Assembly: GCF_013410065.1 (NCBI RefSeq)
Contig: NZ_JACCCW010000001.1
Span: forward strand, 744,001-808,000
DNA: 64,000 bases
Origin: Granulicella arctica
GTDB taxonomy: Bacteria > Acidobacteriota > Terriglobia > Terriglobales > Acidobacteriaceae
Reading direction: 5' to 3'
Shown here: positions 34,901 to 42,596 of the stretch, piece by piece
How the letters are laid out: each line of letters starts with the position of its first letter
Position numbering within the stretch: position 1 is the stretch's first letter
Translations under genes and position numbers: made by a program
Notes under the pieces: generated by a model
The model's database searches: none
What the model saw: the letters and a program-made list of their open reading frames with translations, nothing else
What the model was told of the DNA's origin: nothing

Positions 34901-35668
34901 ATGAAATTTGTTTGAACCCGACTTGGTCTGCGCAGTCACAACCGATGAGACGGCCTTGCCAAACTCGGCATCGAAGTTCTGCGTCGTGATCTTGGACTCG
35001 GAGAGCGAATCGACATTGGGGTTGATGACGATGATGCCGAGGATGGGGTCCTGATTATCCGTACCGTCGAGCTCGAACGCAACGCCGCCGAACGCCTGGC
35101 CGTCTACCTGGATCTGCTTCGAGCCCTGCGGATTCTCATCCGGCGCATGGCTCCATCCAAGCTGTTGCGCGCCGGGAAGAAGAAGCTGAAGATTGGTAAA
35201 GTTGCGATCGCCGATCGGCAGGTCCTGAATCTCCTTGCCGCTGAAGACCGTTGACACATCGGCGCGATCCGTCTTCATCTGCGGTACCGCATCGGCGTTT
35301 ACCGTGATGGTCTCGCCTGCGGCATTGCCGACCTGAAGGGCCGCCGTCACCTTGGTCGACGTATCGGCGAAGAGCTGGATGCCTTTCTGTTCGAACCCGG
35401 CAAATCCCGTCGCGACGACCTTCACATCATAGGGGTCCGGGATGAGGTGTTCGACAGTAAACTCGCCACTCGCATTGGACTGCGCGGTGAACGAGGTTCC
35501 CTTCGCCTCGTCCGTAACCGTGATGGTCGCGTTGGGTACAACAGCGCCGGAGCTGTCGGTGACTGTTCCGAAGATCGATCCATACACTGCCTGACCGAAG
35601 CTCGACGACGATAGAAGGAGGGAACACACTCCCAAAAAGATCGCTCCACGGACAAATTTGCTCTGCAT
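32000..35668 (-). CDS. Oar-like TonB-dependent receptor with carboxypeptidase-regulatory-like domain
   Basis: A 1222-residue outer-membrane protein starting at ATG 35668 (MQSKFVRGAIFLGVCSLLLS), preceded by GGGAGAACAGG. An upstream frame to 35899 is less likely. After the signal peptide, residues about 30-115 form a carboxypeptidase-regulatory-like Ig domain (GTVTDSSGAVVPNATITVTD). Next comes a plug (DLPIGDRNFTNLQLLLPGAQ), then a long beta-barrel that ends in aromatic FSLRAQF, as needed for BAM assembly. These giant receptors are expanded in Terriglobia and take up oligosaccharides or other polymers. It is monocistronic, with a strong terminator. Confidence 0.92.
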   Translation of the reverse strand: MQSKFVRGAIFLGVCSLLLSSSSFGQAVYGSIFGTVTDSSGAVVPNATITVTDEAKGTSFTAQSNASGEFTVEHLIPDPYDVKVVATGFAGFEQKGIQLFADTSTKVTAALQVGNAAGETITVNADAVPQMKTDRADVSTVFSGKEIQDLPIGDRNFTNLQLLLPGAQQLGWSHAPDENPQGSKQIQVDGQAFGGVAFELDGTDNQDPILGIIVINPNVDSLSESKITTQNFDAEFGKAVSSVVTAQTKSGSNKFHGSLFDYRESTANLARDPFTQANGTPTVFPPGLKNQFGGSVGGPIRKDKIFFFADYQGVRQKVGTSELQTVPSAHLISTCLGTSVSASGTAGCDFSEYVNAGATTAIYNPATGTAYANNVIPTSQLSAPALNLLKLLQPYTPNRQGGKFPGLVDNYAGGGTGLFNSNQWDVRGDYQVNDRVHAFGRFSRFTDVLSGKALFGAAGGSGFGLGGYGGVSNGANDSLALGTDIAVNPKLVTDIRLGYYRYNIIDQKIDQATNTATNLGIPGENLGTLTTGGAPGFNIIEVGYFGAPNGSTTGNGTAQGPQYGNGLNVNRCNCPLTEREDQFQVVNNWTKTLGNHSVKFGADLRYARNLRVPSDNDRTGINAFGTGPTSNGGGGSTGLGFATFVLGDVTNFNRYVSTSTNAKEFQKRDFFYVQDTWRVTQKLTLNLGLRYEFYFPETVNATGNGALLNLSTGYLQVAGVGNIGSNMSYGKPGNPYNPRIGMAYQATPSTVVRAGYGRSFDMGVFGSVFGHTSTQNLPVLANQQIATTGGATAHAFDLATGPSAYVFPAVPSDGLLPSPGYAVDSKARPTTLRLPTIDAWNLSIQQALTPTLSLTMAYVGNKGTHTLSAGDGNSTNPNEAAISLPAQYSVVGQPLHYDPNVLSTTVGIPGGPAGISANYGTANTTYLSRYYGGKLAACADPAYTNTTAGAAAVAGLPAGACGWTNAIQYDGDDQNTHFNALQVTLTKQTSHGLTMNVNYAWQRGFNFANNFATWSKTAVYGRDDSIREQQVVGYGTYELPFGRNKYFLGHANTIVNEVIGGWQFSPVINYSSGLPFTLSYSECGQSIPTSSAPCYVNGNAKSLKTKSVGFPGGPNGLSFYNSVVLGGTSGFSAAGLDQIGNTGRNSRFGPRFFNGDLSLQKNFPIKESILAQFRVDAFNGFNHINYGNPGGNVEQTGSITAGPGVNGSSTPRQLQFSLRAQF

Positions 35669-36266
35669 CCTGTTCTCCCTTGAACTCCAACCGTCTGGAG
35701 AAGTACATCCCGCGACTTCTTTTCTGTCTTTTGTGGCTCCCGGAACCCAATCAATTCCAGGGACACGGCCCAGTAGCCCTTCCGCATAGGAGACGCGGAA
35801 TCTCGGTTTTTTGAGGCACACCGGAAAATACGCGGGTCTCTGCACCCATGTCAACCTTTTGATCGAGACAATTGATGGGAGAAACTCATTGATCGGCATT
35901 GACAGCTTGACGAATGGTTAGACCACCGTCTTCCATAAAAAACGGGCCTAAAAATAAACCCCCATAATCTCTCTCAAGTTACTGATTTAATGATTGTTAT
36001 TTCACTAAAACGCTTGAACATTATTTGCGCAAATATTCTGAAAACCATAGACCTGCTATCCGTTTTATGTAGAAATAAATTCTCAAAAAGATTGAAATGA
36101 CTATACATTTGCTCGCGAACCGAGGCCTTGCTTTGAATCACCATTCAGTTTGTCCACCCTCCCCTTCTTTCTCTATACTCAAGCCCTCTGCCTGCTTAAG
36201 CGGTCCAACGCTTGCACAGTTCACCGCAGCCCCAATGCAGAGGAGCAGGCTTCTGGAGAGTGATTT
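35669..36266. promoter_or_regulatory. Long AT-rich divergent intergenic region
   Basis: About 600 bp between the TonB receptor and the first CRTAC1-like gene. It is clearly richer in A+T than the genes, especially 35930-36120, and probably holds both promoters. It contains the palindrome at 36023-36034. No gene is evident; the receptor's possible N-terminal extension to 35899 has no family-like content. Confidence 0.5.
36023..36034. promoter_or_regulatory. Palindrome, candidate operator
   Basis: ATTTGCGCAAAT is a perfect 12-bp palindrome. The wider ATTATTTGCGCAAATATT is nearly symmetrical. Central position in the divergent promoter region suggests a dimeric regulator site. Confidence 0.4.
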
Positions 36267-38120
36267 TTGAGTTGGAACCGCCGCACGTTTCTGCGCTCTC
36301 TTTCGACGACCGCACTGGTCCTGACCCTCGAGGATGTGCTCGCGCTGGCCTCTCCGTTTTCGCCACCCGGCCAGATGAATAACGGCCAGATTGGCTCTCG
36401 TCCCACGTACAATACCCAGCCACGGTCCGCCCCCAAAGCACCATCGCCCATCGCCGGAACCCCGCTCGGCGTCACCTTTCTCGATGTCGCGAAGCAGGCA
36501 GGCCTCAACGCCAAAACCATCTACGGCGGCGAGCACAAAAACAAATACCTGCTCGAGACCACCGGCTGCGGCGTCGCCTTCTACGACTTCGACCACGACG
36601 ACTGGATCGACATCTTCCTCATCAATGGCTCACGCCTCGAGGGCTTCCCCAAGGGCCAGGAGCCCGTCTCGCATCTCTTCAAAAACAACCGCGACGGCAC
36701 CTTCACCGACATCACCCTCCAGGCGGGTCTCGCCCGCAGCGGCTGGGGACAGGGCTGCTGCGTCGGCGACTACGACAACGACGGCTGGGACGATCTCTTC
36801 GTCAGCTACTACGGCCAGAACGTCCTCTACCGCAATAACGGCAACGGAACCTTCACCGATGTCACTGCAAAGGCCGGCCTCACGCAATCGAAGACGCGTT
36901 GGAACTCCGGCTGTGCCTTCCTCGACTACAACCGCGACGGCCACCTCGACCTCTTCGTCGCCAACTACATCGACTTCGACATCAAGACCGCGCCGCTCCC
37001 CGAGGCCGCGGGCTGCGCCTACAAAGGCATCCAGGTAGCGTGCGGACCACCGGGCCTCGAAGGCGGCAAGAACATCCTCTATCGCAACAACGGCGACGGC
37101 ACCTTCACCGACGTCTCGCAGAAATCCGGCATCTGGGACACCATCGGCACCTACGGCCTTAGCGTCGCTGTCTGCGACTACGACAACGACGGCTGGCCCG
37201 ACATCTACGTCGCCAACGACTCCACCGCCGCCACGCTCTACCAGAATCAAAAAGATGGCACCTTCAAAGATGTAGCCATCGAGGCCGGAGTCGCCTACTC
37301 CCCCGACGGCAAACCCCAGGCCGGAATGGGCGTATCCATTGGCGATTTCAATCGCGATGGACTCTTCGATATCGTCAAGACCAACTTCGCCGGCGATACC
37401 GACTCACTCTACCTCAACCTCGGCGACGGCACCTTCGAGGATCGCACCTACCTCTCCGGCCTCGGCGTCAACACGCGCTATCTCGGCTGGGGCGTCGGCT
37501 TCTTCGACATGGACAACGACGGCTGGCTCGACATCCTCATCTCGAACGGCCACGTCTACCCTGAGGTCGATGGCAAGGCCGTCGACGCACCCTACGCCGA
37601 GCACAAGTACCTCTACCGCAACCTCCGCAACGGCCAGTTCGAAGAGGTCACCGCACAGGGCGGCCCCGGCATCAACGCGCTCGTCCCCGCGCGCGGCTGC
37701 GCCTTCGGAGACTATGACAACGATGGCGACATCGATGTCGTCGTCAACTGCGTCAACAGCCTCCCGCAGCTCCTCCGCTGTGATTCAACAACCGGCCGCA
37801 ACTGGATCAAGATCCGCACCGTCGGCACAAAATCCAACCGCACCGGCATCGGCGCACGCATCAGCATCACCACCGTTACCAATGGAAAACCCTTCGTCCA
37901 GATCGACGAGGTCCGCAGCGGCGGCAGCTACTACTCGCAGAACGATCTCCGCCTCCACTTCGGCCTCGACCACGCAACCAAAGCCGATGCCGTCGAAATC
38001 CGCTGGCCCTCCGGCACCATCGACAAGCTGACGAACCTCGACGCCAACCACCTCTACATCATCCAAGAGGGCGGCAAGATTTTGAAGACAATGTCTATGG
38101 GATCGGGCAAGACGCAATGA
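36267..38120 (+). CDS. CRTAC1-like protein with Tat-type signal, FG-GAP repeats and ASPIC/UnbV domain
   Basis: A 617-residue exported protein. The start is TTG at 36267 with GGAGAG upstream. The N-terminus has a twin-arginine-like signal (NRRTFLRSLSTTALVLTL). Residues about 95-500 hold repeated DxDxDG-type loops (DFDHDDWIDIFLINGS, DYDNDGWDDLFVSYYG, DYNRDGHLDLFVANY, DYDNDGWPDIYVAND, DMDNDGWLDILISNGH) forming a propeller. The end (IGARISITTVTNGKPFVQID and AVEIRWPSG) is the ASPIC/UnbV domain. The next gene is a paralogue joined by an ATGA overlap. Function not established; export as a folded protein is inferred from the Tat-like signal. Confidence 0.88.
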   Translation: MSWNRRTFLRSLSTTALVLTLEDVLALASPFSPPGQMNNGQIGSRPTYNTQPRSAPKAPSPIAGTPLGVTFLDVAKQAGLNAKTIYGGEHKNKYLLETTGCGVAFYDFDHDDWIDIFLINGSRLEGFPKGQEPVSHLFKNNRDGTFTDITLQAGLARSGWGQGCCVGDYDNDGWDDLFVSYYGQNVLYRNNGNGTFTDVTAKAGLTQSKTRWNSGCAFLDYNRDGHLDLFVANYIDFDIKTAPLPEAAGCAYKGIQVACGPPGLEGGKNILYRNNGDGTFTDVSQKSGIWDTIGTYGLSVAVCDYDNDGWPDIYVANDSTAATLYQNQKDGTFKDVAIEAGVAYSPDGKPQAGMGVSIGDFNRDGLFDIVKTNFAGDTDSLYLNLGDGTFEDRTYLSGLGVNTRYLGWGVGFFDMDNDGWLDILISNGHVYPEVDGKAVDAPYAEHKYLYRNLRNGQFEEVTAQGGPGINALVPARGCAFGDYDNDGDIDVVVNCVNSLPQLLRCDSTTGRNWIKIRTVGTKSNRTGIGARISITTVTNGKPFVQIDEVRSGGSYYSQNDLRLHFGLDHATKADAVEIRWPSGTIDKLTNLDANHLYIIQEGGKILKTMSMGSGKTQ

Positions 38121-39880
38121 AGATAACGCAAAGCCCGGGTGCCCCATCCTTCGCAGCCTTATCGCGAAAGATGGGATGGATGCTGTCAATCCTGCTGTTT
38201 CTTCTCGTCGTTTCCCTACGAGCGCAGAAACCCTACCCGCCAACCACCGATCACGCCCCACCCGCATGGTTCGTCGACGTCGCCACCCAGGCAGGCATCA
38301 CCGTTCGCAACGTCAACGGCAGTATCGACGCCAAGCGCTACATCATTGAGGCCACCGGCTCCGGCGTCGCCATCCTCGACTACGACAACGACGGCTGGCC
38401 CGACATCTTCCTCGTCAACGGAACCACCATGCATCCCTCCGATGCGAAGGACGCGCCCACCAACCATCTCTTCCATAACAATCACGACGGCACCTTCACC
38501 GACGTCACGGTAAAGGCCGGGCTCGTCTCCACCGGCTGGGGCCAGGGCGCCTGCGTCGGCGACTATGACAACGACGGCAATGAAGACATATTTGTAACTG
38601 GATATGGCACAAATCGTCTCTTCCGCAATCAGGGCAACGGAACCTTCAAACAAGTGGCCGAACAAGCCGGAGTAGCAGGCTCCGGCAAAGAGTGGGGAAC
38701 CGGCTGCGCCTTCGTCGACTACGACCGCGACGGCAAGCTCGACATCGTCGTCGCCAACTACGTCCACTTCGATCTCGCCACCACCCCTGCACCGGGCGAA
38801 GCCGCAGGCTGCATCTGGAAGGCCGTGCACGTCATGTGCGGCCCGCGTGGTCTCGCCAGCGCACCCAATGTCCTCTTCCATAATTTGGGTAACGGAAAAT
38901 TTGAAGATGTCAGCAAGTCGAGCGGCATCGAGCAGACCACCGGCCACTACTGCTTCTCTGTCACCACACTCGACTACAACGACGATGGCTGGCCCGACAT
39001 CTACGTCGCATGCGACTCAACCCCCGCCATCCTCTATCGCAACAACCGCAACGGCACCTTCACCGATGTAGGTGCCGAGGTCGGCGTCGCCTTCAACGAA
39101 GACGGCCGCGAGCAGGCAGGCATGGGCTCCACTGCCGCCGACTACGACGGCGACGGCCGCATCGACATCTTCAAGACCAACTTCTCCGACGACACATCGA
39201 CGCTGTATCACAACAACGGTGACGGCACCTACAACGACGTCACCTTCCCCGCCGGACTCGGCATCAACACCGATGACCTCGGCTGGGGGGCCATGTTCAC
39301 CGACGTCGACAACGACGGCTGGCCCGACCTCCTCGTCGCCAACGGCCACGTCTACCCCGAGGTCGACTCCGCAAAACTAGGCGCGTTCTACCGCGAGCCC
39401 CGCCTCCTCTACTACAACCTCGGCAACGGAAAGTTTAAAGACCTCAGCAAGACCTCAGGCCCCGGCCTCACCGAACCTCGCTCCAGCCGCGGCCTCGCCA
39501 TCGCCGATCTCTTCAACGATGGCCGCCTCGAAGCCGTCATCAACAACCTCAGCGACAAGCCGATGCTCCTCGTCAATCTCGCGAAGAACCAGAATCACTG
39601 GCTCGGCCTGCACCTCACCGGCACCAGGTCCAACCGCGATGCTATTGGAGCCCGTGTCACCCTCACCAGCGCCAAGCGCCTCTGGGTCGATGAGGTACGG
39701 AGCGGCTCCAGTTACAACTCTTCCAGCGACCTCCGCCTCCACTTCGGCCTCGGCGCTGAAACACAACTTGCAACCGTCAAAGTCCGCTGGCCCAACGGCA
39801 CCACCGAACTCTTCGACCCACCCACCACTGTCGACACCATCATCAACCTCACAGAAGGCAAGGGCCATCCATCTCCCTGA
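38117..39880 (+). CDS. CRTAC1-like protein, tandem paralogue
   Basis: A 587-residue protein whose ATG overlaps the previous stop (ATGA), so translation is probably coupled. A hydrophobic signal segment (GWMLSILLFLLVVSLRAQ) lies about residues 20-37; unlike its neighbour it lacks the RR motif. Repeats such as DYDNDGWPDIFLVNG, DYDRDGKLDIVVANY, DYNDDGWPDIYVACD and DVDNDGWPDLLVANGH align block by block with the upstream protein. The C-terminal ASPIC/UnbV part (IGARVTLTSAKRLWVDEVRS) also aligns. A tandem duplication with different export routes is likely. A dispersed repeat follows. Confidence 0.87.
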   Translation: MKITQSPGAPSFAALSRKMGWMLSILLFLLVVSLRAQKPYPPTTDHAPPAWFVDVATQAGITVRNVNGSIDAKRYIIEATGSGVAILDYDNDGWPDIFLVNGTTMHPSDAKDAPTNHLFHNNHDGTFTDVTVKAGLVSTGWGQGACVGDYDNDGNEDIFVTGYGTNRLFRNQGNGTFKQVAEQAGVAGSGKEWGTGCAFVDYDRDGKLDIVVANYVHFDLATTPAPGEAAGCIWKAVHVMCGPRGLASAPNVLFHNLGNGKFEDVSKSSGIEQTTGHYCFSVTTLDYNDDGWPDIYVACDSTPAILYRNNRNGTFTDVGAEVGVAFNEDGREQAGMGSTAADYDGDGRIDIFKTNFSDDTSTLYHNNGDGTYNDVTFPAGLGINTDDLGWGAMFTDVDNDGWPDLLVANGHVYPEVDSAKLGAFYREPRLLYYNLGNGKFKDLSKTSGPGLTEPRSSRGLAIADLFNDGRLEAVINNLSDKPMLLVNLAKNQNHWLGLHLTGTRSNRDAIGARVTLTSAKRLWVDEVRSGSSYNSSSDLRLHFGLGAETQLATVKVRWPNGTTELFDPPTTVDTIINLTEGKGHPSP

Positions 39881-39893
39881 TGACTGCTTTTCC

Positions 39894-39948
39894 GTCGTCA
39901 TCCTGAACGGAGTGAAGGACCCCTGTATTTGTAGCTGCTTGTTTTTGT
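39894..39948 (+). repeat. Dispersed TCATCCTGAACG-type repeat, copy I
   Basis: GTCGTCATCCTGAACGGAGT then GAAGGACCCCTGTATTT, with CTGCTTGTTTTTGTCTT after it. This is the only copy I see between about 13 kb and the window end. Confidence 0.85.
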
Positions 39949-39986
39949 CTTGATAATGCTCTAGCCAAAGATTTCCGAGGTTCACC

Positions 39987-42479
39987 ATGCGCCACGCATC
40001 TCTGCTCTGCCTTTCTCTTCTCACTCTTTCCACCATCGCTAGCGCACAGATGCAACCTCCGCTGACCATCACCCACGTCACACAGGTCACCCCGCTGCCG
40101 AACGGCATCGCCGTCACCGCCGACGGAGGCATCCTCCAGATCACTGCGCTGCGCCCCGACGCCCTCCGCATCCGCATCACGCAGGGCACGCAGCTTCCTG
40201 AGGACGCATCCTGGGCCGTGCTCCCCGCCGCACGCACCGCCACCACCACCGTCGAGCAGGACAGCACAGCCACCACCGTCGGCTTTCACACCGCCGACCT
40301 CCGCGTCATCCTCGATCGCGCATCTGCAACCATTACGGTTACAGATACAGCCGGCCACATCCTCCAGCAGGACATCCGCCCCGTCGAATACCACGGCACC
40401 GGCTTCCGCCTCTATAAACAGATGCAACCCGACGAGCACTTCTTCGGCCTCGGCGACAAGGTCGGCCCGCTCGACCGCCGCGGCCAGGCCTTCACCCTCT
40501 GGAACTCCGACACCTTCGGCTGGCAGGAGTCCACCGACCCGATCTACAAGTCCATCCCCTTTTTCATCTCCTTCAATCAGGGCCGCGCCGTCGGCATCCT
40601 CGTCGACAACACCTTCCGCAGCAGCTTCGACTTCGGCAAGGAGCTCCGCGACGCCTACTCCTTCGGCGCGCCCGACGGCCCCATCGACTACTACCTCCTC
40701 TACGGCCCCACGCCCAAGCAAGTGGTCGAGGACTACGCCTGGCTCACCGGCCCCAGCCCGATGCCGCCGCTCTGGTCGCTCGGCTTCCAGCAGTCGCGCT
40801 ACAGCTACTTTCCCGAGTCCCGCGTCATGGAGATCGCCAACCGCCTCCGCGCCGACCACATCCCCGCCGATGCCATCTACCTCGACATCGACTACCAGCA
40901 CCACAACTGGCCCTTCACCGTCGACACCGACCGCTTCCCAACCTTCCCCGGCATGATCAAAGAGCTTGCCGCCAAACAGTTCCACGTCGTCGCCATCACC
41001 GACCTCCACATCGCCAAACAACCCAACGTCGGCTACGCTCCCTACGACACCGGCGTCGCCGGCGACCACTTCGTCAAGAACCCCGACGGCACCTACACCG
41101 GCTGGGTCTGGCCCGGCAACGCCGTCTTCCCCGACTTCACCCAGCACCAGAGCCGCGAGTGGTGGGGCACCCTCTACAAAAGCTTCTACGATCTCGGCAT
41201 CGCCGGTTTCTGGAACGACATGAATGAGCCAGCGCTCTTCAACATCGCCAGCAAGACCATGCCCGACGACGTCCAGCACCGCATCGACGAACCCGGCTTC
41301 CTCAAGCGCACCACCAACCACCTCGAAATCCACAACATCTTCGGCATGGAGAACACGCGCGGAACGTATGAGGGTCTTCTCAAACTCAAGCCCGACCTAC
41401 GACCGTTCGTCCTCACCCGCGCCAGCTACGCCGGTGGCCAGCGCTACTCCGCCACCTGGACCGGCGACAACAGTTCCACGTGGAACCATCTCCGCCTCAC
41501 CACGCCCATGCTCCTCAACCTCGGCCTCAGCGGCTTCGCCATGAGCGGCGCGGACGTCGGCGGCTTCGCCGGAACCCCGCAGCCTGACCTCCTCACCAAG
41601 TGGATCGAGCTCGCCGCCTTCCAGCCCATCGACCGCGACCACACCGCCGACGGCACCGGCGACCAGGAGGTCTGGGTCCACGGCCCCGCGCAGGAGGACA
41701 TCCGCCGCCGCTACATCGAGCAGCGCTACAAGCTGATGCCCTACCTCTACACCACCGCCGAGCAGATGGCCCGCACCGGCATCCCCATCGTCCGCCCACT
41801 CTTCCTCGAGTTCCCCGACGCCACCCCCGACCACCACCCGCTCGACCTCGACGCCCCCGCCGAGTTCCTCTTCGGCCCCGACCTCCTCGTCGCCCCCGCA
41901 CCCTACCCCGACGAGCTCGACGCCTACGAGGTCCACCTCCCACCTGGCGAGTGGTTCGACTTCTGGACCGGCACACGCGTCAATCACGCCGCACCACTCG
42001 TCAGCCAGGACGCCGAACAACGCAACGCTGCCCAGGTCCACCTCATCGTCAAACCCACCCTCGATGTCCTGCCCGTCTACGTCCGCGGCGGCAGCATCCT
42101 CCCCCTCCAACCCCTCGTCCAGAGCACCAACGAAACTCCCAGCGGTCCTCTCACCCTCCGCGTCTACCCCGGAGACAACTGTCACGGCACCCTCTACCAA
42201 GACGACGGCATCTCCTTCGCCTTCCGCACCGGCACCTTCCTCCGCATGGACTCCACCTGCCAGCTTACCCCCGGCAGCCTCCACATCCACATCGGCGCCC
42301 ATCAGGGCACCTTCCACCCCTGGTGGAAACAACTCGCCATCGAAGTCTACGGAGTCCCATCAACCACGACCACCGCAACCGTCAACGGCAAACCCTACTC
42401 CCTCACCGCCCCATCCGACGGCAAATTCACCATCACCGTCCCCGACACCGGTAAGGGCATCGACCTATCGCTTCCATAG
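39987..42479 (+). CDS. Secreted GH31 alpha-glucosidase/alpha-xylosidase
   Basis: An 830-residue exported enzyme with signal peptide (MRHASLLCLSLLTLSTIASA then Q). The GH31 motifs are present: nucleophile block GFWNDMNEP (about 409-417), substrate-binding RASYAGGQRYSATWTGDN (about 477-494) with the acid/base Asp in TGDN, and GADVGGF. An N-terminal beta-sandwich (GLGDKVGPLDRRGQAFTLWN) and a C-terminal beta domain complete the architecture. It releases alpha-linked glucose or xylose outside the cytoplasm. Third positions are strongly C-biased. The coding sequence contains a 14-bp parS-like palindrome at 41473-41486. Confidence 0.92.
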   Translation: MRHASLLCLSLLTLSTIASAQMQPPLTITHVTQVTPLPNGIAVTADGGILQITALRPDALRIRITQGTQLPEDASWAVLPAARTATTTVEQDSTATTVGFHTADLRVILDRASATITVTDTAGHILQQDIRPVEYHGTGFRLYKQMQPDEHFFGLGDKVGPLDRRGQAFTLWNSDTFGWQESTDPIYKSIPFFISFNQGRAVGILVDNTFRSSFDFGKELRDAYSFGAPDGPIDYYLLYGPTPKQVVEDYAWLTGPSPMPPLWSLGFQQSRYSYFPESRVMEIANRLRADHIPADAIYLDIDYQHHNWPFTVDTDRFPTFPGMIKELAAKQFHVVAITDLHIAKQPNVGYAPYDTGVAGDHFVKNPDGTYTGWVWPGNAVFPDFTQHQSREWWGTLYKSFYDLGIAGFWNDMNEPALFNIASKTMPDDVQHRIDEPGFLKRTTNHLEIHNIFGMENTRGTYEGLLKLKPDLRPFVLTRASYAGGQRYSATWTGDNSSTWNHLRLTTPMLLNLGLSGFAMSGADVGGFAGTPQPDLLTKWIELAAFQPIDRDHTADGTGDQEVWVHGPAQEDIRRRYIEQRYKLMPYLYTTAEQMARTGIPIVRPLFLEFPDATPDHHPLDLDAPAEFLFGPDLLVAPAPYPDELDAYEVHLPPGEWFDFWTGTRVNHAAPLVSQDAEQRNAAQVHLIVKPTLDVLPVYVRGGSILPLQPLVQSTNETPSGPLTLRVYPGDNCHGTLYQDDGISFAFRTGTFLRMDSTCQLTPGSLHIHIGAHQGTFHPWWKQLAIEVYGVPSTTTTATVNGKPYSLTAPSDGKFTITVPDTGKGIDLSLP
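41472..41487. other. parS-like palindrome inside the GH31 gene
   Basis: AGTTCCACGTGGAACC: the 14-bp core GTTCCACGTGGAAC equals that of sites 3-5. It falls in codons for SSTWN in a conserved part of the enzyme, so it may be chance or a genuine intragenic site. Confidence 0.4.
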
Positions 42480-42596
42480 AACCTGCTTAAAGCTGCAATC
42501 GAAGGAAATATTGATTCAACTGTTACAAATCATCGTTGCCCAAAAACAAATGGAATGTTCATGTGTTCATGCACAGGAGAGCAACAAGGGGGCAGC

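Noticed and set aside
35669..35899. A 77-residue N-terminal extension of the TonB receptor
   Set aside because: It lies ahead of a proper signal peptide and a good ribosome binding site at 35668, and would prevent export.
36500..39800. Many near-identical short nucleotide repeats resembling a repeat array
   Set aside because: They encode the DxDxDG loops of FG-GAP propeller blades, so they are protein repeats, not CRISPR or satellite DNA.
39849..41333. A 494-residue minus-strand open frame opposite the GH31 gene
   Set aside because: Same effect of composition: low-complexity Gly/Val/Asp/Glu product. The plus strand encodes a full GH31 enzyme.
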